From Alphaproteobacteria bacterium (GTDB taxonomy: Bacteria > Pseudomonadota > Alphaproteobacteria > Micavibrionales > Micavibrionaceae): a stretch of DNA of 42,164 bases. The position numbers and the translations under genes are program-made. Under the pieces are notes generated by a model. The model searched no databases, was not told the DNA's origin, and worked only from the letters and a program-made list of their open reading frames with translations. Of the stretch, positions 1-6,984 are shown piece after piece (within the stretch, counting starts at the first letter, position 1; every line of letters begins with the position of its first letter). The stretch is from positions 1 to 42,164 of the forward strand of contig JAUHXT010000009.1 in the NCBI GenBank assembly GCA_030426925.1, in the 5' to 3' direction.

Positions 1-790
1 CACCGAGAATAGTCGATAGCAGGACAGACGCGTAATAATCCGGGTCGTCCCGTGCTATCCCCTGAAATCCCAGCACAATATGGCTTTGTTCCAGTTCCTT
101 TTCGACGCGGTGTTCGCCGCCGCGATAGTCGGCAGCAATAAAGTTCTGGTTGGCTGCGGACGGCAGGTTTGAAAAAATACGTTCGGCTTCTCTCACTACA
201 TCTTCGTGCGGGACGCCGCCGGCAGCGGAAATAACCAGCCGTTCGCCCGTGTAAAATCGTTTCACATAGTCGAACAGCGTATCGCGCTGCATGTTCTCAA
301 TGATATTGGCGGTGCCGAGGATGGGCGCGCCCAGCGCCTGTTCCGGATAGGCCGTTTCCTGATACCAGTCGAAAATAATGTCGTCCGGCGTATCCAGCGT
401 CATGCCGATTTCCTGCAGGATAACATCGCGTTCCTTGGCGATTTCATCTTCAGGAAAAGTTGAGTTCTGCACCATATCGCCCAGGATTTCGAGGGCTAAG
501 GCGAAATCTTCCTTTAACAGGCGGATGTAATAGGCGGTGTTTTCACGCCCGGTATAGGCGTTCATGCTACCGCCGACATCTTCGACCTGTTCACTGATTT
601 CAAGCGCGTTACGGGTTGGCGTGCCCTTAAACAGCATGTGTTCCACCATATGCGCCACGCCGTTATGGACCAGGTCTTCATGGCGCGTGCCGACATCGGC
701 CCAAATGCCAATCGCGACCGAGTCGATGCCCGGCACATAATCCGTGATAACCCGCAGGCCGGATGGAAGTGTTGTGATTTCTATACTCAT
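1..790 (-). CDS. M16 family zinc metallopeptidase, N-terminal part (C-terminus off the left edge)
   Basis: The first 263 residues of an M16 (pitrilysin / mitochondrial processing peptidase beta-like) protease are present; the frame is still open at base 1. The inverted zinc motif HxxEH is seen as His47-Met-Val-Glu50-His51, followed by LFKGT, and an acidic ELQEI-type stretch (EDEIAKERDVILQEI) downstream supplies the expected third ligand. In the family these enzymes degrade peptides in the cytoplasm or periplasm; I see no signal peptide here. The ATG overlaps the thrC stop as ATGA, so the gene is probably translationally coupled to thrC. The thrC-M16 order is common in alphaproteobacteria. Family assignment is firm; substrate is unknown. 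Confidence 0.93.
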   Translation of the reverse strand, partial: MSIEITTLPSGLRVITDYVPGIDSVAIGIWADVGTRHEDLVHNGVAHMVEHMLFKGTPTRNALEISEQVEDVGGSMNAYTGRENTAYYIRLLKEDFALALEILGDMVQNSTFPEDEIAKERDVILQEIGMTLDTPDDIIFDWYQETAYPEQALGAPILGTANIIENMQRDTLFDYVKRFYTGERLVISAAGGVPHEDVVREAERIFSNLPSAANQNFIAADYRGGEHRVEKELEQSHIVLGFQGIARDDPDYYASVLLSTILG

Positions 791-2190
791 GCTGCTGTCC
801 GGCGTTCGCGAATGTATTTTTGGATATCGGCCAGTTTGTTCGGCAGAACATCGTAATGTTCTTCGCGTTCGTATAAATCCGCCATACGTTCTGGCAGGTC
901 GGGGCGAATACCTGTCGCCTTTTCCACCGCATCGGGGAATTTGGCCGGGTGGGCACAGGCCAGCGCGATTAACGGCACGGACGGGTCCTGACGCACCTGC
1001 CAAGCCGAAAACAGGCCGACAGCCGTGTGTGGATCAATCATGTATCCGGTTTCGCGGTAACAGGCCTTCATCATTTCCGATGTTTGTTCGTCGCTGCAAC
1101 GGCGGGCATCGAATTCGTTGCGTGTCTTATGCATAAATTCGTCGCCGAGGGTAAATTTGCCCTGTTCCTTGAATGCTTTCATCAGGATTCCAAGGCTTTT
1201 GGTGTCGCGGTTCATGGCATCGCAGAGGTAACGCTCAAAATTGCTGGAAATCTGGATATCCATGCTGGGCGATAAAGACGGTTCAACCGCGCCTGCCTGC
1301 ATAATCCCGGTTTCGAAAAAGCGGGTCAGGATATCATTGCGGTTAGAGCCAATTACCAGCCGTTCAATCGGCAAGCCCATACGGCGCGCACAGTAAGCGG
1401 CATAGATGTTGCCGAAATTCCCGGTCGGGACGGCGAAGGATACCTTCCTGTCCGGTGCGCCCAGCGATAGAGCCGCGGTGAAGTAATAAACAATCTGCGC
1501 CATAATCCGCGCCCAGTTGATGGAGTTGACGGCTGAGAGTTTAACCTCGTCATTAAACTTCTTGTCACCGAACATTTCCTTGACCAAAGACTGGCAGTCA
1601 TCGAACGTTCCTTCGAGGGCGATGTTGAATACGTTCGGCGCATCAATCGTTGTCATCTGGCGGCGCTGGACTTCCGATGTCCGGCCATTGGGATGCAGGA
1701 TAAAAATATCAATGTTTTTGCAGTGGCGGCACGCTTCGATTGCGGCGGAACCGGTATCGCCGGACGTTGCGCCGACAATCGTGACACGTTCGCCGCGCTG
1801 TTCCAGCACATAATCAAACAAGCGGCCCAGAAGCTGGAGCGCATAATCCTTGAATGCCAGCGTAGGGCCGTGGAACAGTTCCATAATCCATGCATTGGGG
1901 CCGATCTGAACCATCGGGGCCACGGCAGCATGGTCGAACTGCCCACGATAGACTTCCTCCAGCATGCGTTTTAAATCGCGGTCGGGGATATCCCCGCCAA
2001 CAAACGGCTTGATGACCTGAAAGGCGATATCCGCATACGGCGTTCCCGCCATGCGGGCCAGTGCCGTACGGTCCACTTCCGGCCATGTTTCGGGGATAAA
2101 CAGGCCGCCATCGGGAGCCAGCCCTGTCAAAAGAACGTCGGTGAATGATGCTCCACGGACGCCGCCGCGTGTTGAGAAATATTGTGTCAT
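787..2190 (-). CDS. thrC: Threonine synthase
   Basis: Converts O-phosphohomoserine to threonine with pyridoxal phosphate, the last step of threonine synthesis. At 467 residues it has the length of the long bacterial/fungal type. The PLP lysine is Lys114 in the context GPTLAFKDYALQ, and a glycine-rich phosphate loop with ATSGDTGSAA follows. The N-terminus (MTQYFSTRGG) is typical, so the ATG at 2190 is a safe start. The next gene, the M16 peptidase, overlaps its stop by 4 bases. Upstream on the same strand lies an unusual leader with a 15-codon ORF and an intrinsic terminator (2231-2331), which may control it. Confidence 0.97.
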   Translation of the reverse strand: MTQYFSTRGGVRGASFTDVLLTGLAPDGGLFIPETWPEVDRTALARMAGTPYADIAFQVIKPFVGGDIPDRDLKRMLEEVYRGQFDHAAVAPMVQIGPNAWIMELFHGPTLAFKDYALQLLGRLFDYVLEQRGERVTIVGATSGDTGSAAIEACRHCKNIDIFILHPNGRTSEVQRRQMTTIDAPNVFNIALEGTFDDCQSLVKEMFGDKKFNDEVKLSAVNSINWARIMAQIVYYFTAALSLGAPDRKVSFAVPTGNFGNIYAAYCARRMGLPIERLVIGSNRNDILTRFFETGIMQAGAVEPSLSPSMDIQISSNFERYLCDAMNRDTKSLGILMKAFKEQGKFTLGDEFMHKTRNEFDARRCSDEQTSEMMKACYRETGYMIDPHTAVGLFSAWQVRQDPSVPLIALACAHPAKFPDAVEKATGIRPDLPERMADLYEREEHYDVLPNKLADIQKYIRERRTAA

Positions 2191-2230
2191 GCCCTTATTT
2201 TTAAACGATTTTGCGCGGGCTTGTCTAATG

Positions 2231-2264
2231 AAAAAGCCCCGCCGACAGATTAGCCAGGCGGGGC
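2231..2264 (-). terminator. Intrinsic terminator in the thrC leader
   Basis: Read on the minus strand, a perfect 8-bp GC-only stem (GCCCCGCC paired with GGCGGGGC, 13-base loop) is followed directly by a run of five T. It sits 20 bases after the stop of a 15-codon ORF and about 40 bases before thrC, on the same strand, so it either ends a small transcript or acts as a premature terminator for thrC. Confidence 0.85.
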
Positions 2265-2283
2265 CGATAATGACTAAAAATTA

Positions 2284-2331
2284 CTATTTGCTAGGCTTTG
2301 TGCCTTTGCTGCCTTTTTTTGGTCCAGCCAT
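2284..2331 (-). CDS. Candidate 15-residue micro-ORF upstream of thrC
   Basis: Encodes MAGPKKGSKGTKPSK. It has an ATG with a strong Shine-Dalgarno sequence (GGAGG, 6 bases before the ATG), a TAG stop, and an intrinsic terminator 20 bases later. Five of 15 residues are lysine and only one is threonine, so it does not look like a classical thr-operon attenuation peptide, which would be rich in Thr/Ile codons. Just upstream is a GGCC-TTAAGC-GGCC inverted repeat. It could be a small basic protein with its own transcript, or a leader ORF for thrC. I do not recognise it in any family. Confidence 0.45.
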   Translation of the reverse strand: MAGPKKGSKGTKPSK

Positions 2332-2470
2332 TATAGCCTCCATGGAATGCGGCCTTAAGCGGCCAGCGGGCCGTACCGAGTCATTCGATACAGATGGTAG
2401 GTTACACCTTTTTTTATAAAAATATACGAGAATTTATATAGGCCAATAAAAACGCAATAAAATTTCCATT

Positions 2471-4177
2471 CTATGCGCGCAGCAGGTAACGGCTTTCCAG
2501 GTGGTTCAACAACGGCGCGGTGCTGAGCGGTGATCCTGTTACCTCGTTCAGAAGTTCGTCGCGGCGCATCAAACGGCCTTTCTTGTGAACGTTACGGTTC
2601 AGCCATTTGCGGATAGAAACAAAGTCCCCTTCGCGCAAGCGTTCGGGCAGGTCCTGCATATCGCGTTTCATCTGGTCGAACAGCTGGGCGGCCATCATGT
2701 GGCCCAGCGTATAAGACGGGAAGTAACCAAACTTGCCCACGAACCAGTGGACGTCCTGCAGGCAACCATGGCAGTTATTGTCCGGTTCGATGTTCAGGTT
2801 GGCCTTCAGCTCCGCGTTCCATGCTTCGGGCAGGTCCTTGACCGCCAGTTCGCCGTTAATCAGTGCGCGTTCCAGCTTGGTCCGCAGGTTGATATGGAAG
2901 AAGTATGTGACCTCGTCCGCCTTCTTGCGGTCGGAGGTCGGTACGACCCGGGTTTTGAGCGCGTAAAGGTTTTCCGGGCTCATGGCTTCGTCGCCAAATT
3001 TCTGAAACAGTCCTTCAACACGCGGGGCAAGGTACTGGTAATACTCCTTCGTGCGGCCCAAAATCATTTCCACCAGCAGTGCCTGCGATTCCTGAACGGC
3101 GGCGCCCATGTCCTGCCCGACCGGCTGGTAGCGCCAGACGTCGCGCGGCAGGCCCTGAATATACAATCCATGCCCGCCTTCGTGCAGGGCGCTTTTCATC
3201 GACTCCATAAAGTTCGCGGCGTCGACGTTCTTGATAACCAGCCTTGTGTCGTCCGGCGTGCCGCCTTCGACCGGGTTGTGGCCGGTTTCATACAGGCCGC
3301 CGCGTTTAAAATCGAAGCCGATCAGTTGCAGAAGTGAACGGTTCAGCCACATTTGCAGTTGCGGCGGGAACGGCCCTTCCAGCGGAATAGGGTCGTCACG
3401 CTGTCCCTGTTTTTCCAGGATTTGCGGCAACATAACCTTAAGCTTTTTGTCGATTTCGCCGAAGAATTTCTCTATCTCCTCGATCCGCGTGCCGGGCATA
3501 TATTCGCGCAGCAGCGACTGGTATGCGGTTTCGGTGGCGTGGTCGTTATCGGCAAGGCACTTGGATTCCGCGATGACCCGTTGCAGACCGATCATTTGTT
3601 CGAGGAATTCGCGCCCCTCTTCCCAGTTGTTGGTCATCATAACGTCGCGGTGGATTCTGCGCCCTTCATAGGCCAGGCGGGCTCGCTTCTCCATCAGTTC
3701 CGGGTCGACGCGGCAATGGTGGCGGTACATGACCTCCATTTCGCGCAGGTTGGCGCGGTTCCATTCGTCCCAGTCGTCGGGGTGGGATTCCTGGTGCTTG
3801 TGGGCGTTTTCGATCAGTTCTACCACCTCGTGGTTGGCGAGATCTTCATGCATACGGCGGTACAGGAAAGAAATCTGGCCGAGGCGGGATTTATACGCCC
3901 CTTCCGGCATGGCCGTCAAAAAGTCACGGCCCAGTGTTTCGATGATCGCGTTCATGCGTCCGATATCGCGGAAGCGCAGTTTCAGCTTCATATAAAACGG
4001 GCATGGGTGGTCTTCGCTTTGTTTGGATTCCGGGCCTTCGTCCGGCGGGTTAGGCGAGGGGAGCTTGAGTACCGGCTTGCCGACGGCTGTCTTTTTGATA
4101 ACAGAGGCAACGGGCGTAAAAATACGCTCAACCAGCCATTTTGTTATCTTTTTCAAAAACTCCAGCACAGATGCCAT
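2471..4177 (-). CDS. M32 (carboxypeptidase Taq) metallocarboxypeptidase with an N-terminal extension
   Basis: Zinc- or cobalt-dependent carboxypeptidase that trims C-terminal residues from peptides, normally cytoplasmic. The HExxH motif is His332-Glu-Gly-Gly-His336 and the third metal ligand is Glu363 in VQESQ; in the family as I know it this motif usually reads HES, so the preceding His is Gln here. At 568 residues it is about 65 longer than the usual ~500. The extra part is N-terminal: an amphipathic helix (residues 3-20) and a Pro/Lys linker, with the conserved domain starting near Met63. The ribosome-binding site for the ATG at 4177 is poor, so the exact start is less certain than the family. 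Confidence 0.93.
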   Translation of the reverse strand: MASVLEFLKKITKWLVERIFTPVASVIKKTAVGKPVLKLPSPNPPDEGPESKQSEDHPCPFYMKLKLRFRDIGRMNAIIETLGRDFLTAMPEGAYKSRLGQISFLYRRMHEDLANHEVVELIENAHKHQESHPDDWDEWNRANLREMEVMYRHHCRVDPELMEKRARLAYEGRRIHRDVMMTNNWEEGREFLEQMIGLQRVIAESKCLADNDHATETAYQSLLREYMPGTRIEEIEKFFGEIDKKLKVMLPQILEKQGQRDDPIPLEGPFPPQLQMWLNRSLLQLIGFDFKRGGLYETGHNPVEGGTPDDTRLVIKNVDAANFMESMKSALHEGGHGLYIQGLPRDVWRYQPVGQDMGAAVQESQALLVEMILGRTKEYYQYLAPRVEGLFQKFGDEAMSPENLYALKTRVVPTSDRKKADEVTYFFHINLRTKLERALINGELAVKDLPEAWNAELKANLNIEPDNNCHGCLQDVHWFVGKFGYFPSYTLGHMMAAQLFDQMKRDMQDLPERLREGDFVSIRKWLNRNVHKKGRLMRRDELLNEVTGSPLSTAPLLNHLESRYLLRA

Positions 4178-4252
4178 TCCTAAAGGAAACTTACCTTACT
4201 ATAAAAACATATTCGCGGGGACAGGGCTAAAGGTTTCTGCGCCACCCGGCAT

Positions 4253-4283
4253 AAAAAATCACCCGGACGATATGACCGGGTGA
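4253..4283 (-). terminator. Intrinsic terminator after the histone H1-like gene
   Basis: On the minus strand the stem TCACCCGG / CCGGGTGA (8 bp, 9-base loop) is followed by TTTTTTA. It lies about 30 bases past the stop of the H1-like gene and separates it from the M32 peptidase gene. Confidence 0.88.
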
Positions 4284-4313
4284 CCTTTAATTCTTAATCA
4301 GCGTTTAGAAAAA

Positions 4314-5009
4314 CTATCTTTTCTTACGAGCAGTTGTTTTTCTTTTTGCCGGAGCTTTCTTTACTGTGCGCTTGGCTGAAGCTGCCTTTCTTTTGGCAGG
4401 GGCCTTTTTCTTGGCAACAGTCTTTTTCTTGGCTGCGGTTTTCTTCTTAGCTGCCGGCTTCTTGGCCGGTTTCGCTTTTTTTACTGCTGGCTTTTTCGCC
4501 GCTACCTTTTTCTTGGCAACTGTTTTCTTCTTAGCAGCAGGCTTTTTCTTGGCCGCTACTTTTTTCTTCGGAGCGGCCTTCTTAGCAGCAGGCTTCTTCT
4601 TGGCGGCTACCTTTTTCTTCGGAGCAGCCTTCTTAGCAGCAGGCTTCTTCTTGGCGGCTACCTTTTTCTTCGGAGCAGCCTTCTTAGCAGCAGGCTTCTT
4701 GGCGGCTACCTTTTTCTTGGCAGTCGTCTTTTTAGCGGCCGGCTTCTTAGCAGCTACCTTTTTCTTCGGAGCAGCTTTTTTAGCAGCAGGCTTCTTAGCA
4801 GCTGTTTTCTTTTTCGCTGTCGTTTTCTTCTTAGAAGCAGCAGCTGATTTTTTCGCAGCAGCGGCTTTCTTTGTTGCAGTTGTTGCGCGCTTTTTAGCCT
4901 TCGGCTTGGCGGCTTTTTTCACTGCAGTTGTCGCCATCTTGGCAACAGTCTTTTTACGCTTGGTGGTCGCCTTCTTGGCGGCCGGTTTTTTCTTCTTAGC
5001 TATAGCCAT
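4314..5009 (-). CDS. Histone H1-like Lys/Ala-rich protein
   Basis: A 231-residue protein made almost wholly of Lys, Ala, Pro and Thr in KPAAKKAAPKKKVAAK-type repeats, with no globular domain. Such proteins (chlamydial Hc1/Hc2, the C-terminal domains of AlgP and PhaF) bind DNA non-specifically and compact the nucleoid; that role is inferred from composition alone. The start is supported by GGAG 9 bases before the ATG. The coding sequence holds near-identical 51-bp tandem repeats (4561-4710), so length probably varies among strains. It is monocistronic, with its own terminator, and a long AT-rich spacer lies upstream. A second protein with a similar basic tail, a phasin, is encoded at 33933-34496. 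Confidence 0.85.
   Translation of the reverse strand: MAIAKKKKPAAKKATTKRKKTVAKMATTAVKKAAKPKAKKRATTATKKAAAAKKSAAASKKKTTAKKKTAAKKPAAKKAAPKKKVAAKKPAAKKTTAKKKVAAKKPAAKKAAPKKKVAAKKKPAAKKAAPKKKVAAKKKPAAKKAAPKKKVAAKKKPAAKKKTVAKKKVAAKKPAVKKAKPAKKPAAKKKTAAKKKTVAKKKAPAKRKAASAKRTVKKAPAKRKTTARKKR
4561..4710 (-). repeat. Tandem 51-bp coding repeats in the H1-like gene
   Basis: Units at 4561-4611 and 4612-4662 are 51 bp and differ at one position; a third at 4663-4710 lacks one codon (48 bp). Each encodes a 17-residue (third: 16-residue) Lys/Ala/Pro block. Looser copies of the same block extend on both sides. Slippage or recombination between units could change the length of the protein in frame. Confidence 0.85.
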
Positions 5010-5164
5010 AATTTTTCTCCATCTCCTAGGTTTGGTTCGAAAAAATTCTATATCAATGTGGAAGTTGACAGGTGAGGTTTAAGAAAGAGTAAAGATACTC
5101 CAATTAGTTACTCTGACAAAAATTGTATCTGAATTTCATAAAAATGCGATAAAGAATTGAAATT

Positions 5165-5278
5165 TTTTTCACATGGTTCTTGACAGGTTTATACACAGGC
5201 GCTAAAGCGCGGAATTCCTAGCGTCCCGCAAAAATATGTGCCTAAAACCAAGGGTTTGGCGAAGCCCGTTTATCCACA
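5165..5278 (+). promoter_or_regulatory. Cluster of three DnaA-box matches
   Basis: Three 9-mers fit TTWTNCACA on the same strand: TTTTTCACA at 5165-5173, TTATACACA at 5189-5197 and TTATCCACA at 5270-5278; the last is identical to the canonical strong box. A one-mismatch box (TTATCCCCA) lies on the minus strand at 5447-5455. Together with the adjacent AT-rich stretch this could be a DnaA-controlled promoter, a DnaA-titrating site or part of a replication origin. Confidence 0.55.
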
Positions 5279-5498
5279 TAATTATTAAATTGAATGATTT
5301 CAATGCCCTAAAAAACGAATCACCCCGGTTTTTGATTCGGGTGTGGCCAGGGGGGTTTTTGAGGGCTGGACGGGAACAAAATCCGGCCTATTTCGTCTAT
5401 ATATACAGCATTCCGGCTCACACAATATTATGTCCAATTTCCAGGCTGGGGATAAATTTGTGGACAGATCCGGTATTATGGCATAGTAAATGCATATA

Positions 5499-5513
5499 TT
5501 AACAAAAGATTAA
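5499..5513. promoter_or_regulatory. CtrA-box match (TTAA-N7-TTAA)
   Basis: Exact match to the palindromic CtrA consensus, 69 bases upstream of the ATG of the 112-residue gene at 5583. In Caulobacter-type alphaproteobacteria, CtrA boxes near DnaA boxes are found at the origin and in cell-cycle promoters. Confidence 0.55.
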
Positions 5514-5582
5514 TGGCGTTTATTTATGTCAATTCCTTCAAGGGTTTGTAACCTTTGTAAGGAACGCTCCGAAGGAGGAGGC

Positions 5583-5921
5583 ATGGACAGAATAAAGAGC
5601 GTCTCCGAAAAAAGCCCGATGGCTTTGAACCAGCGCAAACGCAACTGGTGGGATGACGAAGACGAATTTGAAAGCAAATGGATGACAGGACCGGCCGCGG
5701 AGAACACGAACGCGCCGCAGCCTTTATCTATGCTGAACCCGGCGAAGACAAATAAAGACGCGATCCTGATCAGCCAGCAAAACCGCTATGACGGCAAATC
5801 TGTCCGAACGGCAAAAACGGCCCCGTATGGCCGTCCGGAAGGAAAACGCCGTGGCGAACATAACGGCGAGCAATACACGTTCGCGTTTTTTGCCGACCCT
5901 CACATTGATACGGAGGCCTAA
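5583..5921 (+). CDS. Hypothetical 112-residue hydrophilic protein
   Basis: I do not recognise the family. The frame opens at 5526, but the ATG at 5583 follows a near-perfect AGGAGGAGG Shine-Dalgarno, so this start is preferred. The protein is polar, with an acidic Trp-containing motif near the N-terminus (RKRNWWDDEDEFESKW, about residues 18-33), a Lys/Asn/Gln-rich middle, a basic stretch (PEGKRRGE) and an FAFFADP segment near the end. There is no signal peptide or membrane segment. A CtrA-box match lies 69 bp upstream. The next gene starts 3 bp after the stop, and its Shine-Dalgarno overlaps the end of this one, so the two form an operon. Confidence 0.7.
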   Translation: MDRIKSVSEKSPMALNQRKRNWWDDEDEFESKWMTGPAAENTNAPQPLSMLNPAKTNKDAILISQQNRYDGKSVRTAKTAPYGRPEGKRRGEHNGEQYTFAFFADPHIDTEA

Positions 5922-5924
5922 ACC

Positions 5925-6170
5925 ATGACATTAGACGACCTGACAAATTTTTTCGGATGGTGGACGCTGATCAACCTCGTCCTTTATCTCATCACCGTTG
6001 TATCCGTCATTCTTTACAAGGATAAAATCAGCGTATTTCAGGCACGATTGCTGGGCGTATCGCCAGACGACCTCAAACCGCTTTACATTCAATATATCGC
6101 GCGGTTTAAACTGATCATCCTTACGTTCAACCTCGCCCCCTATCTGGCGCTGCGGTTGTTTGTTTCTTAA
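5925..6170 (+). CDS. Small two-helix membrane protein, DUF6868-like
   Basis: An 81-residue protein with two predicted membrane segments (about residues 11-30 and 62-79) around a short basic loop holding YKDKISVFQARLLGVSPDDL. The pattern FFGWWTLIN ... [25 protein letters not shown] matches my memory of the DUF6868 family of small inner-membrane proteins of unknown function. CGGAGG 8 bases upstream supports the ATG. It follows the 112-residue gene in one operon. Its last 44 bases overlap tail-to-tail with the convergent FkbM methyltransferase gene. Confidence 0.75.
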   Translation: MTLDDLTNFFGWWTLINLVLYLITVVSVILYKDKISVFQARLLGVSPDDLKPLYIQYIARFKLIILTFNLAPYLALRLFVS

Positions 6171-6984
6171 CAGACAGATATTTTTCACCTTTGTCCTTGA
6201 TCAGGGCTCTATCTTTCGAGAATTTTGTAAACATTTCGGTGCAGCCAGCGACAATCCTGTCATGCAGTTCCGCAAAAACAGCATGAATCTCGTTCAGGGA
6301 TTCCACATCGTTTGTCAGGATATCGAATTCCCCGCCTTCTATATCCAATTTCAATATACCGATGTCCGACGGTGAAACGCCCAGTTGATGGAGCGTAAAT
6401 GCCGGGGCGTTGTGTAATACCTCCGCATTGTTTTTGCCGTTCGGTTTATCAACCACTGTAAAACCCCATTCTCCCGTTCCCCTGTTTTTCAGGGTGACGT
6501 TTCCCGTTTCTTTGCCAACCAGCGCCCCATACACAATTTTTACATTGGTCAATTGCGACAGGTTAACTTTCAGCACTTCTATATTTTCTCTGGACGGTTC
6601 AATGACAATAATTTTCGACTTTGGAAATAAGTCATTTAACGCCAGCGTGGCCGTCCCTATATAGCCGCCTGCATCAACAATGATTCCATCGTAATCATCG
6701 GGCAGTATGTCTTTCAGTATTTTGAATTCCCCGCCAAGGCAGCTTAAGGCAACGTTCAGATCAGGCGTTCCTTTACGGACAAGTATCTGCCTGCCGTTAA
6801 TGGGCATAAACAGTTTTGTGTTTTTCGGGGCAGTCCTGTATCGCAGATAATGTTTTAGCCCCAGTTTCCTGATTATCCGGGCCTGATTGCCTATGCGGAC
6901 AATCTGTCTATTAAGTGTAGATTTCCGTTTTATGTTCACAAACTCCTTCTGAGTGAACGCCCTTTCCGCACTGCCTACTCCCAT
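6127..6984 (-). CDS. FkbM-family SAM-dependent methyltransferase
   Basis: A Rossmann methyltransferase of the FkbM type, which O-methylates sugars or small molecules; the substrate cannot be told. Visible are the SAM motif [16 protein letters not shown], the acidic strand [10 protein letters not shown], and the FkbM signature [13 protein letters not shown]. The N-terminal ~85 residues are basic and not conserved. The ATG lies 10 bases inside guaA; a GTG at codon 16 (6939), preceded by AGAAGGAG at short spacing, is an alternative start. The 3' end overlaps the convergent DUF6868 gene by 44 bp. FkbM genes often sit with surface-polysaccharide genes, but none adjoins it here. Confidence 0.85.
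   Translation of the reverse strand: MGVGSAERAFTQKEFVNIKRKSTLNRQIVRIGNQARIIRKLGLKHYLRYRTAPKNTKLFMPINGRQILVRKGTPDLNVALSCLGGEFKILKDILPDDYDGIIVDAGGYIGTATLALNDLFPKSKIIVIEPSRENIEVLKVNLSQLTNVKIVYGALVGKETGNVTLKNRGTGEWGFTVVDKPNGKNNAEVLHNAPAFTLHQLGVSPSDIGILKLDIEGGEFDILTNDVESLNEIHAVFAELHDRIVAGCTEMFTKFSKDRALIKDKGEKYLSVKKQTTAAPDRGRG

Larger units (their letters stand above)
5010..5582. other. 573-bp AT-rich spacer between divergent genes, with DnaA-box and CtrA-box sequences
   Basis: No convincing gene lies here. The stretch 5097-5170 is strongly AT-rich. Two TTGACA hexamers on the plus strand (5065-5070 and 5180-5185) share the 8-mer TTGACAGG. A hairpin GCGCT-AA-AGCGC lies at 5199-5210. An inverted repeat CGAATCA / TGATTCG at 5316-5339 places two GANTC (CcrM methylation) sites 12 bases apart. 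The DnaA and CtrA motifs are listed separately. The spacer serves as the promoter region of the H1-like gene (leftward) and of the 112-residue gene (rightward), and is long for this otherwise compact window. Confidence 0.7.

Noticed and set aside
2284-2331. Classical thr-operon attenuation peptide
   Set aside because: Only one Thr and no Ile codon in 15; cannot report Thr-tRNA charging in the known way. Kept only as a micro-ORF of unknown role.
3353-4183. 276-residue plus-strand frame opposite the M32 peptidase
   Set aside because: Antisense shadow of the M32 frame; no motif and no Shine-Dalgarno.
4366-5082. Long plus-strand frame opposite the H1-like gene
   Set aside because: Phe/Ala-rich mirror of a Lys/Ala-rich gene; no Shine-Dalgarno, and the other strand has start, repeats and terminator in order.
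5065-5208. Two plus-strand TTGACA hexamers as promoters of an RNA gene
   Set aside because: No good -10 at 16-18 bp and no clear terminator or RNA fold downstream.
5236-5502. 88-residue plus-strand frame in the DnaA/CtrA spacer
   Set aside because: No Shine-Dalgarno before the ATG, no family features, and it runs across the DnaA and hairpin sequences; most likely non-coding.
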